This document shows, one piece after another, positions 22,267 to 33,511 of a stretch of DNA of 64,000 nucleotides. Position 1 is the stretch's first letter; each line of letters starts with the position of its first letter. The stretch lies in contig NW_006768785.1 of the NCBI RefSeq assembly GCF_000204055.1, positions 999,496 through 1,063,495 of the forward strand, given 5' to 3'. This stretch comes from Melampsora larici-populina 98AG31 (taxonomy: Eukaryota > Basidiomycota > Pucciniomycetes > Pucciniales > Melampsoraceae). A program made the position numbers and the translations under genes. The notes beneath the pieces were generated by a model. The model did not search any database. It saw only the letters and a list, made by a program, of their open reading frames with translations, and had not been told where the DNA came from.

Positions 22267-25200
22267 CTAAAACTGCTCTATTCGTTTCAAGACTTCAGCT
22301 TCACATCCACCCTTCAGACTCTCAACCACCTGATCCTGTTGAACTTCTTCTATCAGATGACACACTTGCCAATTCGTACGGATCCATTTTTCCATGAAAC
22401 CCTGTAGGTGAGGTTGGTGCAGGGGGTGGTGCCATAGACCAATCCTCGGATCTTCATAGCTCTCCACCCATAGGTATTTCCCTCTCGTTTGCTGCGCTCA
22501 TGTCCAGATCCAGAAGAGAGCTTACATGGGCTGGCTCGACGAAGATTGCGGGAACTTTCGAATAGAATGTATCGATCAAATCCATCAGTTCTCAACTTCT
22601 CAATTCATACAGGATAGATTGAAAAAAGACAAATCAAGAATATTCTTTCACCTTTGGTCTGGCCCTGTTTCTTTAGAGCCATTGTGGTTTTGAATTTCCG
22701 TCGAAGCAGCAGAGTTCTGAAGAGGCCCTGAACACGGTCAAAGTTAACAAGATCTGCGACTTTTTCTTTCTTAGTTTTTCGTTGTAAGAGTTCTTCGAGT
22801 CTGTACAAACCGATACGATTGCCAAAGAGAATGAAGAATGTGAGAGTGATGAGTTCGAGAGCTAGATATGATACAACCTTGCCTGAAGAAGAAGATGAAA
22901 CACTGACTGTAATCCTTGATCATCTTCAATCAATTTTCGATGCGCTAGTAAAAGCATCATTCCAGTAAATGATAACCCTCGTCCTGGTTTTTCGGACATC
23001 AGGGCTTCTTGATATAACTGTGATCAATCGGCGTGTAAGTTAGTCTTCCATCAACCTCGCGAGAACAAAAAAACCAAACAAACGTGATTGAAGAGATTTC
23101 GGCGCGCTTTGGTCTCCGTAGGGTCCAAGAATGATAACCGTGCATTAAGTTCATGAAGGTCAAGCCCGGGCGCATGAGGACTGAAGCGTGAAGTCGAGGC
23201 TTGGGTATCAGAGTGCATCCGTTCTGCATCTTCAAAGTTGACTGAATCCGGCTTTTGCGTACACGCTTCAAGCAAAGCTGGTAAACGGAGCTCGGGTGGA
23301 TAGATGCTGACATTGAACGCGCCCGTCAAGCGCTAAAATAGAAATGAAAAATGAGACAAACTGAGGTTGTTGAGGCAAGTGAAAAGATAGACCCACCGCA
23401 AAGAAGGGGATGAACTGATGTCGCTGAAGGTAGCCAGTCCGATCGAGATCGAAATCAGACCAGACCTTTTTGAACCTCCGCACTGTATATGCAAAACATT
23501 GGTCAAAGCATGTTTTTTTTACCTGAGATTTGTAGTAAGAGCACACATACCTTCTTCCCTGTCGATCGCTTTCACCTTTCCGTACAGTTGAAATACATAA
23601 GCAAAATTGTCTACCACCAAACCAGTAAACATGTCTATCATCCAGAAGGCGTTAGTCTCCAAATCCAGTGTATCTTTTTGTCGAGCAGCTAGAAACTTAC
23701 TCAATATAATGTACATCGAGATGACGTTCCACGATATGAAAAGGATGTAGGCGGCCTCGGCGCTGCCGCAGTCATTGAACAGAAAGTTGGGCGATGATAC
23801 ACAGTAAGGAGCTTCGATAGTGTACTGTGAGAGGATATGCGTCAGTCAGGACAAGACCTAGAACGTGGGAAATTACAAGACCCAATAGCTTACGTCGTGC
23901 ATAAACGAGTTCCACGCCTCCCTTTGCCACAGACAGACAGGATCAATAACATTTATAGGATAACAAAGAGTAGTTTGAGATTTCTCACCCAGTACTCTGA
24001 GTCGCCAACATCACGAGTGCATTGGCTAAGCTCTGGTAATTTGAGTTCCTGGTCAACGACGAAGGACCCATCCTTGTCAAGCTAAAGTTCTCAACAAAAA
24101 GAATTCCCCACACAACAAAGAGGACAGCCCATAACCCCAACAAATTGGTGATCGATGGAAGACTAGAGATGGCCGTTTTGAAAAGCTGGTTCAACGCATT
24201 GTTCTTCACCACTAACTTGAAGGCAATTGCGACTAAGAAGAATTTCTGAAACTGAATCATCACATTGCTAATCTCTTTGTTAGCTAAAACAACCGGGGCC
24301 GTGGTTGCAAAGGTTCCGATGATGACTAGCACATCGTAAAAATTCCATCCGTTCTGTCGAAAACTGATCCAACCTATTCCCATGAGTCTGATGACCACGT
24401 CAGCCAAATATATTGAAGCAAGTAATAAAAATAGCATATCTGAAAAGAAGACCGTCAAAAGACAGTGCCAATATCAATGTTGTGCTATTCTGTATCGTCG
24501 CAGGAGGCAAACAAATCAATCAGAAAGAACATACCGCGATACTGGTCCAGCTTCGTGGCACTGTTGGACCTGGCAAAAGTCATCAAGATGATGACGTGGA
24601 AAACATACAATCCCGTCATCATTCTCGACCACCATCCGTGCTTTTGGGTTGCACGGCTGTAACACCAATCACGTATGGGATCGCGTGGCCGTGCCCTTGG
24701 TATTTTCGAAGGCTGTTGACGTAGGATCAGTCGTCTGAGATTGATCCATTGTTGTTGCTCAGTGGTTAGAAAGGCCGATCCAGACCGTTTCAAGAAATTG
24801 TTGATGATGACCGCCAAGAATAACGTCAACACGACCGTAGCCCCAAAGAGATTGTAGACTAAAGTGTAGATCGCATTGATCTGAGTGGCATCTTGACTCG
24901 GTTGTTGGTCTTTCCCAGTGATCGACATCAAACTGACCATGACATTGATCCAACCTTCCAGTGAGATAATCTCAAACAAGATAAGTACCGCAGATCGAAA
25001 TGAATCAAATGAGTAGACATAAGGATTGTTCCACACCCTAGGCATCAAATAATTGAAGCTAGCTGGCGCGCCACTCAAGCTGGACGGTGCACCCACATAC
25101 TCGCCGACACATTGAGCTTTACCCAAGATACCAGGGGAGCTGTCATTACAGCTATATAACAAGCCGGCAAAGATGTTTTGACCCCACACGGCGAAGGGCA

Positions 25201-28200
25201 CAATGTACATCACTGTCAAAACGGATGCATCGATCAGATTCCCGAAGCCCAAGACAAGGACGTTGTAGAATGTCTCTCGCATGCTTTGCGACATGTTGAT
25301 CAGTCTCAGAGCACGAAAGGCCTTTAAAGAACGAGTGATTCGACTAGTGGTGCCTCCATAGACTAGAGACGCAATGACGTCAGTTATCAAGGTGATGAGG
25401 ACCAAAAAATCGATTCGATTCCATGTGTTAAGGAAATATGCATTGGGAGTGAAGATGAAACCGTCTGCAACGATTTTGATGAGGAATTCCAAGACGAAGA
25501 ACATTCCCAAACTGATCTCGGCTTGATTGAACCAGGTGTGAATGGACTCGCCGTGCAATAGATAATGATGCTGTTTATAGACCGGTGTGGCGATAGCAGC
25601 GACAATGACACTTCCTGCTATAGCCGCAAATACCGTCGACTCAAATGCAGTGCTAGCTATCTTATTGGCTTGTTGCCCCAAGATCCGCTCTCCATAGGCC
25701 GGTTCAACTAATTTCTGACACATCATCCTGATAATGTTGCGCTGCGAGAAGATCCAGAGAGATTTGTCATAGGTTGGGTGAGAGGCGATGAAGTCCAACT
25801 GCAAAGCTCGACGTTCATTACGTTCGTCCGCGTAAAATCTTTGTCGTTGACTTGCAGTCATCGACATGTAGTCTCTATGGCGAAGTCGAAACTTTGTGTA
25901 AGTTTAAGAGAGATCGATGATTTCCAGGTTTATGAGTCTTGAGAAAGACTGATAAAACTTACAAGGATTTATCATACTCTGCGTCAGCAGCAGCATGAGC
26001 CGTGACAGCATTCGGGGCCGATTTCTTCGTAGGATTGTCAAGATGGAAAGCTTTCCTGGCTCGGATTACAAAGGCGTTTTGATGTACTGATGTGTTCTGA
26101 ACAGTTGGTCATAGAGTCAGTAGACGAGCACGAGAGATCAAGTAATTGATGGTTCACATACCTCGTCACCACGCGGCATCGTAAAGGTTCGGACCATTGA
26201 CTTTTGCATAGGCAACCCCGATTTTCCTGGGAGGTTGTCGGCGACGACTGATTTGGGCTTGACATAGTTATATGGATTGAAATTGGAGTACCATTGATAA
26301 GGTCCAACCTCAGGCCTGGACCGATTGATAAGTGCTCGTACTTGTTCCTTTCGTTTTTGCTCCTCTGCCACAGCAAAGCCCTCAGAGATGACGGCAATGA
26401 ACATCTGTAGCAAAACGACTAAGATCGTTTGAGAACAGGTTTTTTGTAAGCGCGCTGCAAGATCTGTATCTTCAGTCAAACTCACAATTAGCAAACAAAA
26501 ACCAGCAAGAGATCATGATTCCTGAGATAAAAGCCTGGCCGTAAGGAGCCTGAGCAGCCATTGCAGAATACAAGACAGTTGTCCAATTTTCCGAAGAGAA
26601 AATCTACGAGGCAAGAGTGAGTCAGGTTACGGTTTTTGGCAATGAGCGTGATCGCCACAATCCTACCTGGTACATCGCCAAGAAAGCGTTCCACATTTGA
26701 TAAAAAGTCATTTCTGTATCGTCACTCTTGGGAATTACACCGCGAAACAGTTGGACCGCCTGTAATAGGGGAAGTTTTTTTGTTTGAGTTTGGAAGTCAG
26801 GTCTGACTCAAAAAAACTGACTGACGAGCAAAGCAGCAAAGAAATTGATCCCCATCAGAAACAGGATCATGTTCATAAGTCCAGTGAAAGAACCTCGTAA
26901 TTTTTGCTACGTAAAGATTTCGAGAACATGATAGTGAGTAAACTGAGTTGAGCGATTGGATAAGCAGCACAGAGGATGTAAGTGACTGACCAGCAAAGGC
27001 CCAGTACGTGGAAATGCTACGATAACGCGATAGAATCGAGCGATTTGAAAGAACGTGAGCCATGGGTAAGCAGGCGAACGCTTGAACAAGGGGATTTGGA
27101 TCACGATGGTGATACAAGCTAAAGTGGCATCAGCCATGTTGACACCGTTAACAAATTGTCGCGCTTGATTAGGTAAGTAGCCGAGAAATCTCAGCAAAAT
27201 TTCAAACACGAAAGCAATCGTGAAGTATAGTTCGGCACGATCTGCGAAGAGTAACAGTCAGCACCGCATTGAAGAGAATATGAGCAAAAGATCTAGCTGA
27301 CCTAGCCAGAGACTGGCCTCCGGAGACATGTTTGCTGTTCTGGTGGCTTGCACAACAAAATCGGCAAAGACAACGAGTACCCAAAAGTAGTACAGCCAAT
27401 TATTGACCTTTCTCAGTAGACTGGGTTTAATAGACTTCTTATGGGTAGCGGCATCTGATACACTATCATCCGCGTCGAGTAACATAGGTCTGGAACGCAC
27501 ATACGGCACGACAAAGAGAAACATCAGTCGTGCTGTGAGAGTTGTCTTCGTGAACTTCACCGCTCACCCAGAACTGCTGGCAAATGCACTACACTTTGTC
27601 TCGTCCATGATTTCAGCAAAGGTATTTGTAATCACCGCGACCAATATATTCAAGAGCCAAAAGTTCAGGACGAGTAAGCAGATCACAAAGAACAAGCAGG
27701 ACAAAAAGTATTCTGCATCCATCAGGCTGTACATCATATTGGCCCATGTATTCGCTGAGGAAGTAAGAAAGAAACAAAAACTGAGTTAATAAGACAAAGG
27801 CACAAACAAGGATCAAATGGGTAGATTTCATTACCAGATGCAATCACAATCACCTGCATTGCTGCTCCAGCAACGTTGTCGAAATTTTGAGTCCCATTGT
27901 TCGGATTGCCAGTTTCCTAACGTTGATAGATTGCGGATGAGCCACTGACTGGGATAGTGTAGTAGCGGAAGACCACCAGAAACGAGTTCAAGATTCAATG
28001 TGCGTACCATGCAAAGTTGACCTTGCGGACAAAGATATCCTTTCGGATTATTGAACGGCAGGCCTGTCGAATTTTGAACAAATCCACGAGGAAGTCCTGT
28101 GACCGCTTCATAGTGGCCGCCACAAGATTGCAAAGGGAACGTGTAGTTTGATTGGCCAGCAGGATCTATGAAGAAACAAAGGATATTAGTGATCTAACAC

Positions 28201-30585
28201 GTCGAGTAAGTGACGTCAGGTTGAAACAGACTGACCTATCCAAACACAATATCGCTCAAAGGAGCCCTTGAAGCTTTGTACACCAACGATACTGAACAGG
28301 ACAGCAGCGAAAAAGACAAAAAATAGAACGTTGACCAATAATGGAGAAGCCCGCTTCAATGAATTTAGAATGACCTAAAAAGGTAACAACGCACAACCAG
28401 ATGGTACATTAATAATTCTTGTTCATTCTCCTGTGGCTTATAAGGAGGAACGGATCAAGTACTGACCGTGGTTCCAGACGTGATTGTCAATAATCGCATG
28501 AGTCTCAGAACACTTAGCGCTCTGAATACATACAGCTGGTATTGAGATTCCCAGCCATAGACGCTCAACACAAATGAAATCCAAAAGCTGACGATGGCAA
28601 CAAAGTCAGTACGATTCCAAGAGTGTCTGAGATAAGCAGTTTGAGTAATCAATTGTTTCTGTTGTCGCTTGATTCCTGAGCGAAAGGGAGTTTCTTGAAA
28701 AAAGATTTTAGACGATGGACCCAGAGAGGGGCCCAGGGACATTGTACGAAAAGGCTGAGATTTGGCTCTATTAACGAATATGTTAGAGGTTTGAGGGGTT
28801 GTGGTGGGTATATACGAAGGTGTTGAGTTATGTTGATAGTCATCGGCAAGGCTGGCATCATCTAAACTAGCTTTGGGAGGATAAGAGGAAACCGAGACTA
28901 TCTTTCTTTCAGGATCATCGTCATCATTGTTGGAAGACCAATCTGAGCCGTCTGCAAGTTGCAAAGGTAAAGTGCTGACCGATCGATCTTTGGGGTGAGA
29001 GTTTGGAAATCGTGGAGAATTTGATGCTTTCCTACCAAATCGGGATTTAAAAGACAGTTTTTTATTCAAGATCTCGGCCACGGACGTGGGCGTGGCTGAG
29101 CCGTCGTCATTAAGTACAAATCCAGAAACAACGATTCGAGCCATCATTTCGAATCTGAAGGAGAGGTTTTTAGTTGAGACTGTGTCAATCACTTCACGTT
29201 ACATGAGTCCTAGAAAACATTATGGACTGACGTGAAAATACAGAAGAGGCTAAAAAGCGCATAATCCTCCCAGGTATGAAAATAGCCCTTGCTGGGGCGC
29301 GGAAAGTCCCAAACACTCTTCGAAGATTGAATTGTCAAGACGACCCCATCCAGAATAATGAGCAGAAAGATCAAGGGTTCCACAATCGTTGACTTGAACA
29401 GATAAAAAAGGCTCAATCGAAAGCGGTTTCGAGGACCAAAGATCCCAAGGGTATGGCCTCGGAGTTGAAGGTAGGGATTCGAGTCAGTAGAATGATCTCC
29501 AACATTGAGAATCGAATGTCCATCCTCGCTATCAGTCAGCCTTTGATGAGGAAATTCTCTTTCGCTGGGAAGAGCAGGACCGCAATCTGTTAATTCGATT
29601 GCACTAAGATTTCGACTGCCAGGAGGTGCGGAGCAACGATTATCAGGCAGAACATTTCCTGCTAGGTTGACAACTCTGATGCTCGTACGTCGGATAGCAC
29701 TAGCAGCAACAGAGAGAGTATTACGCCTATTAAGCAGCTTTGATCCCGAGTTACGTTTCGGATCGCTATGGGGAATATTCAGAAGATCGGCGTGGTCTTT
29801 AGAATTGGCTCGTGGATTCAGTATGTGTGAGCTGCCGGATGCAATAGGTTTAAGATGGCTAGTATCTGACATCATGTTGTTTGTGACGTTGGTGGATGTA
29901 AATGGCAGTGAGGATGGCCCAGCTTGACCAGGAATTGTAACCAATGATGGATCGGTAGTGTCATATTTTGAGTGTTGATCAGAATTAGGTGGAAAGCCAT
30001 GATGATCCGAGATTGTTGAGGTAGTGAGATCAGAGGAAGTGCGGGCACGGCCATGTTTGGTAGTGATAGGGCTTGATTCAGGTAAGATAGACCGATTGTA
30101 CATCTCAGAAGTGAGAGAAGAGTCAACAACTGATCTGCGACGGAATGAGTCCAGATTGTTGAGCCAGATCTCGTAGGATGAGTAGTGTATTGTTCTCGAG
30201 TGTGAAGGGGGCCCCTAGAATGTGATGATTGATCTTCAAAATGGTTTTGCTCTGAAAAAGATCTTCGACTTGAGCTTCTACTTCTTCTATGTAGACCTTC
30301 ATTGATGGTACTAGTCACGCTAGAGGACAGGATATCATTTGAGGGAGAAAATGTTGCCTGTTGATCGCTTATACTGAGACGAGGTTGTAGTGAGCTAACG
30401 TAAGTGACAGCCGAGATATCGGATTCTTGATGGATCGGATTTCGATTTGAATAACTATTGATGAAGTCTGAATGAGTAGAGCTGAGTGGTGATAGTCGAG
30501 AAGAAGCAGGTGATGAAGTTAAAGATGATGGAGGTTGTGGTGAAGTCTTGGGTATATCGAGACGAAGTGAACCTGGTTGAGACAT
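22267..30585 (-). CDS. CCH1: Voltage-gated calcium channel alpha subunit CCH1
   Basis: 25 exons join in frame to 2168 residues, close to the usual 2000-2200. Exons, 5' to 3' on the minus strand, start/end at 30585/30319, 30214/29232, 29154/28467, 28374/28236, 28165/28008, 27916/27835, 27754/27568, 27489/27302, 27241/26991, 26906/26826, 26759/26667, 26603/26486, 26418/26162, 26096/25963, 25874/24535, 24439/23989, 23921/23894, 23824/23701, 23634/23551, 23482/23397, 23332/23084, 23017/22908, 22800/22652, 22590/22526, 22461/22267. The N-terminus (about 340 residues) is Ser/Pro-rich and cytosolic. Four six-helix repeats follow. Pore motifs are ASANTW, SSENW, SLEGW and STGEAW, giving N-E-E-E at the filter. 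Arg-rich S4 segments include [16 protein letters not shown]. After repeat IV comes an EF-hand-like [10 protein letters not shown]. The channel works with Mid1 in plasma-membrane calcium entry. The first intron (30215-30318, donor GTGACT) is the least certain join. Confidence 0.95.
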
Positions 30586-31901
30586 AATTGTAACTCAACT
30601 TTCTTCCTTTCGAAGTCGAAACAACTCGAAACGGTTGTTCTTCGTATGTACTCGTAGTGGTGGTGTCAGTTGTCTCAAATTTTCAATTTAATCAAAATTT
30701 CGTTGTCCAATTCACTCTGTTTCAAATATGCATTTGATCATCATCACTGAAAATATAAAGCGAATCAGCTGGCGAAATTTATAATGACCAGACGAACCAA
30801 CACTCTTGGCTCATCCGCAGTGGAACTGCCAAAAACTATGCATGTACTCTATCTTGGACTGCAAATTCCTAGGCATCCCAATTCTCAACCCAGCGCCTTG
30901 CAACACGCTTGTTGCAAGGGACTCGGCATGTATTTAATCTTAGACCCTTGGTAGCATTTGATTTGAGAAAGGTGTTGTGATTGTTCTGGTAAACAAAGAG
31001 AGCTGGAGCAGGCTGTATTGAAGGAGTTGATAGCGTTAAAACGCTCGAGGTGGAATGAGCAAATGTGAATCACACCACGTGAGTTAAAACTCTCTAGTTT
31101 GGAGAAAGAGTTGAGGCTGACGATTAACTTCAGAGGTTAATCTGAAGATGGAGTTCTGCACCGAAGTCCCTGAAGTTGATTAAAAGGGTGGTCTTCTGAA
31201 TCTCATGAATGCTTCAAAAGACTCTCAATCACTGAATGTTTGCCTTAACATGCGATGAACATGTTGCCCTGTTTTCCCCCGCCACTAGTTTCCACTTTTG
31301 GGAGCACAACTCAACTTCATCATTTTGGATGCAATTTTCTTTTGCAATAAGGCTTAAAGACAGATCAACACTCGGAAAAATCAACAGAAAACGAGTTGTG
31401 CTCCCAAAAGTTAAAAGCAGTGGGGGGAATCTCTGGGCGTGTTGTAAACACCAACTCACTCAAGAAAGCACAGTTGATGGAGATCTATCACACCTAATAG
31501 ATTGGTGCAGTGAGATCATTACAGTGTCATGCATGACTCCTTTGACTTTATATTGTTCAGATTTCAAGGTAAAGTAATAAAGTATGAATAGAATCAAAGG
31601 GTCACACTCAATGCATTCACTTCCACTATGTAGCTGCAAAGAATCATTCAACGAGAAATCTAAATCAACTGAAAAACAACATAGTGACATTGACAGGACG
31701 GTATGGGCTATCAAATCTAAATCACATTAATCCCAAATCTTATCTCAGGCAAGGCAGGTATGATATCAAAAAAAAATTGTCGCAAAAAAATCCCAAACTT
31801 CGGACTCTATAATTTGGTCACAGGATTGAGCGACACATATCATTTTAGAGAAACACACAAGGCAGGAAAACCAAAAAGAACCAAATCAACCTAATTCACA
31901 C
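30586..31901. other. Intergenic region upstream of CCH1, downstream of the Hsp40 gene
   Basis: Contains the CCH1 promoter and 5' UTR next to 30586 and the 3' flank of the Hsp40 gene at its other end. Apart from the inverted repeat at 31247-31452 no gene or element was recognised. Open frames at 31229-31577 on both strands fall inside that inverted repeat. Confidence 0.55.
31247..31452. repeat. Imperfect inverted repeat (small MITE-like)
   Basis: Arms of about 60 bp face each other around an 80-bp spacer. The best-matched part is TTTTGGGAGCACAACTC at 31294-31310 against GAGTTGTGCTCCCAAAA at 31392-31408. Pairing continues outward, less perfectly, through the CCCCC/GGGGG blocks to about 31247 and 31452. 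No clear target duplication. Confidence 0.6.
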
Positions 31902-33511
31902 TCATTGCTGAGCACTGAGTGAGCCGAATGAAACCCATCATAGGATCAGTACACCAACAGAGAGAAAGGTTTCAAAGGGTCAGAAACCACTTACCATTGC
32001 ACTTGCGGCCCATGACCACCTCCACCCTCTTCATCGTCTTCTTCCATATCATCCCCATGTCCATTAGCGCGACTCTTGCCAGTCCTGGCTTCCGAAGCGT
32101 CCTGCATAACAACCTCTTCAACGTGAATGCTAGATTCCCAAGTAGGAAGAGGTCGACGAGCAGGAAGAACAGATTCAAGAACTGGGCAAGCAGTTGCAGG
32201 GAGTTCGTCTGGAAATAAGACTTTGATGACCAAGATAAGGTCACCAAGTGAATGAAACCGCTGTGAGGGCATTCCATTTCTAGGAACGAGCTTGGTGGAG
32301 TCTATGATGAAGACAGGATAAAACCGAAACAAGTCAGAAAAGAGACGAGATCGGGATGAAGCAAGGCATGTTTCGCATCAACGTACTGGGCTTAATCACT
32401 TCACCCGGCTTGACTTGAATCATCAATGCTCGAGAATCAAGATGTTCTATCGGAATCACTCCACCAGCAAGCGCAGTCAACAAGTCGACTTCGACCTCGG
32501 CGATCAGATCGTCACCTTTACGCTTGAAGACTGGGTGTGGTTTTTCTTCGATCACAATCACAACGTCGCCCGGAGTTGTGTTTGGAGCCTGATCGGCCTC
32601 AGCAGCAAATGTGATGCTCTGACCATCCTGCATACCCTTCTCGACATGGACTTCCAAGACTTTCCTCTCTTTGACAATCTTGTTGCCTTCACAAGTTTTA
32701 CATCGGTCCTTGGCATTGATGATCTCACCCTTACCCTGACATTCAAAACAAGGTTGCTGGATTTGTTGTACCATAGGACCGAGTTGACGGAATGCGATTT
32801 TGACACCTTGACCTTTACAGCCAGCACAAGGCTTCACTGCATTTGCTTTACCGCCGCGACCATCACATTTCGAACAGATGACATTCTTTTGTAACGCAAT
32901 CTTAGTTGTTTTGCCGAGGTATAAATCTTCCAGAGTCACCTTGATGCGATGAACCAAATCTTTGCCCTTCCTTGGGCCTTGTCGACCTCGACCGCCACCA
33001 AACTAGAGATAAACAGACATCAGTTGAGGTGTAGTGAAGACTAGAGTGGCAAGATGCTACTGCTTACCATACCACCTCCACCTCCAAATAGTTGAGAAAA
33101 CAAATCACTCGGGTCTACACCACCCATTCCAGCTCCACCTTCAAGGCCCTTCTTTCCATACTGATCGTAAAGTTCTCTTTTCTCGGGGTTAGATAGCACT
33201 TCGTAAGCTTCGGAAACAGACTTGAATTCGTCTGCACCAGCAGGGTTTTTATCCGGGTGTAATTGCAAGGCCTGAAAATGATATCCGTCGATGAGTAACG
33301 GGATATATGATATATTTGGGAAAACAGAAATCTTTTCTACCTTCTTCCTGTAGGCTTTCTTTAGGGAGGTTTCGTCTACATCAGGCGAAACTGAAAAAAG
33401 TGATAAAGCACAACAGGTTCGATGTCAATAAGATAAGAAAAGAATAAAATTGAAACCCATAAAGGTTCACTCACCGCCCAGTCGGTCGTAGTATTCGGTT
33501 TCAGCAACCAT
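31902..33511 (-). CDS. YDJ1: Type I DnaJ/Hsp40 co-chaperone, YDJ1 type, with CaaX end
   Basis: Six exons (33511-33475, 33390-33341, 33271-33068, 33002-32387, 32301-31995, 31914-31902) give 408 residues; yeast Ydj1 has 409. The J domain holds the HPD motif (LHPDKNPAG). A Gly-rich linker ([16 protein letters not shown]) follows, then four zinc-binding CxxC pairs ([32 protein letters not shown]) and the two beta-barrel substrate domains. It stimulates Hsp70 ATPase and delivers clients. The C-terminus is VQCAQQ, a CaaX box that would be farnesylated and direct the protein to ER and nuclear membranes, as for Ydj1. The CaaX box is split: the last two bases before the final 80-nt intron plus a 13-nt terminal exon encode Cys-Ala-Gln-Gln-stop. 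Reading on through that intron gives Trp and then a stop. The start is supported by the canonical N-terminus [13 protein letters not shown]. Confidence 0.95.

Noticed and set aside
25875..25962. CCH1 intron acceptor at 25892 (CACAAAG) instead of 25875
   Set aside because: It would bring exon phases out of register; the acceptor CCATAG at 25875 keeps the frame.
32334..32957. Hsp40 C-terminal end at the stop near 31991 (ending VQW)
   Set aside because: The family ends in a CaaX box, and a good GT-AG intron restores CAQQ; the VQW end is treated as the intron-retained form.
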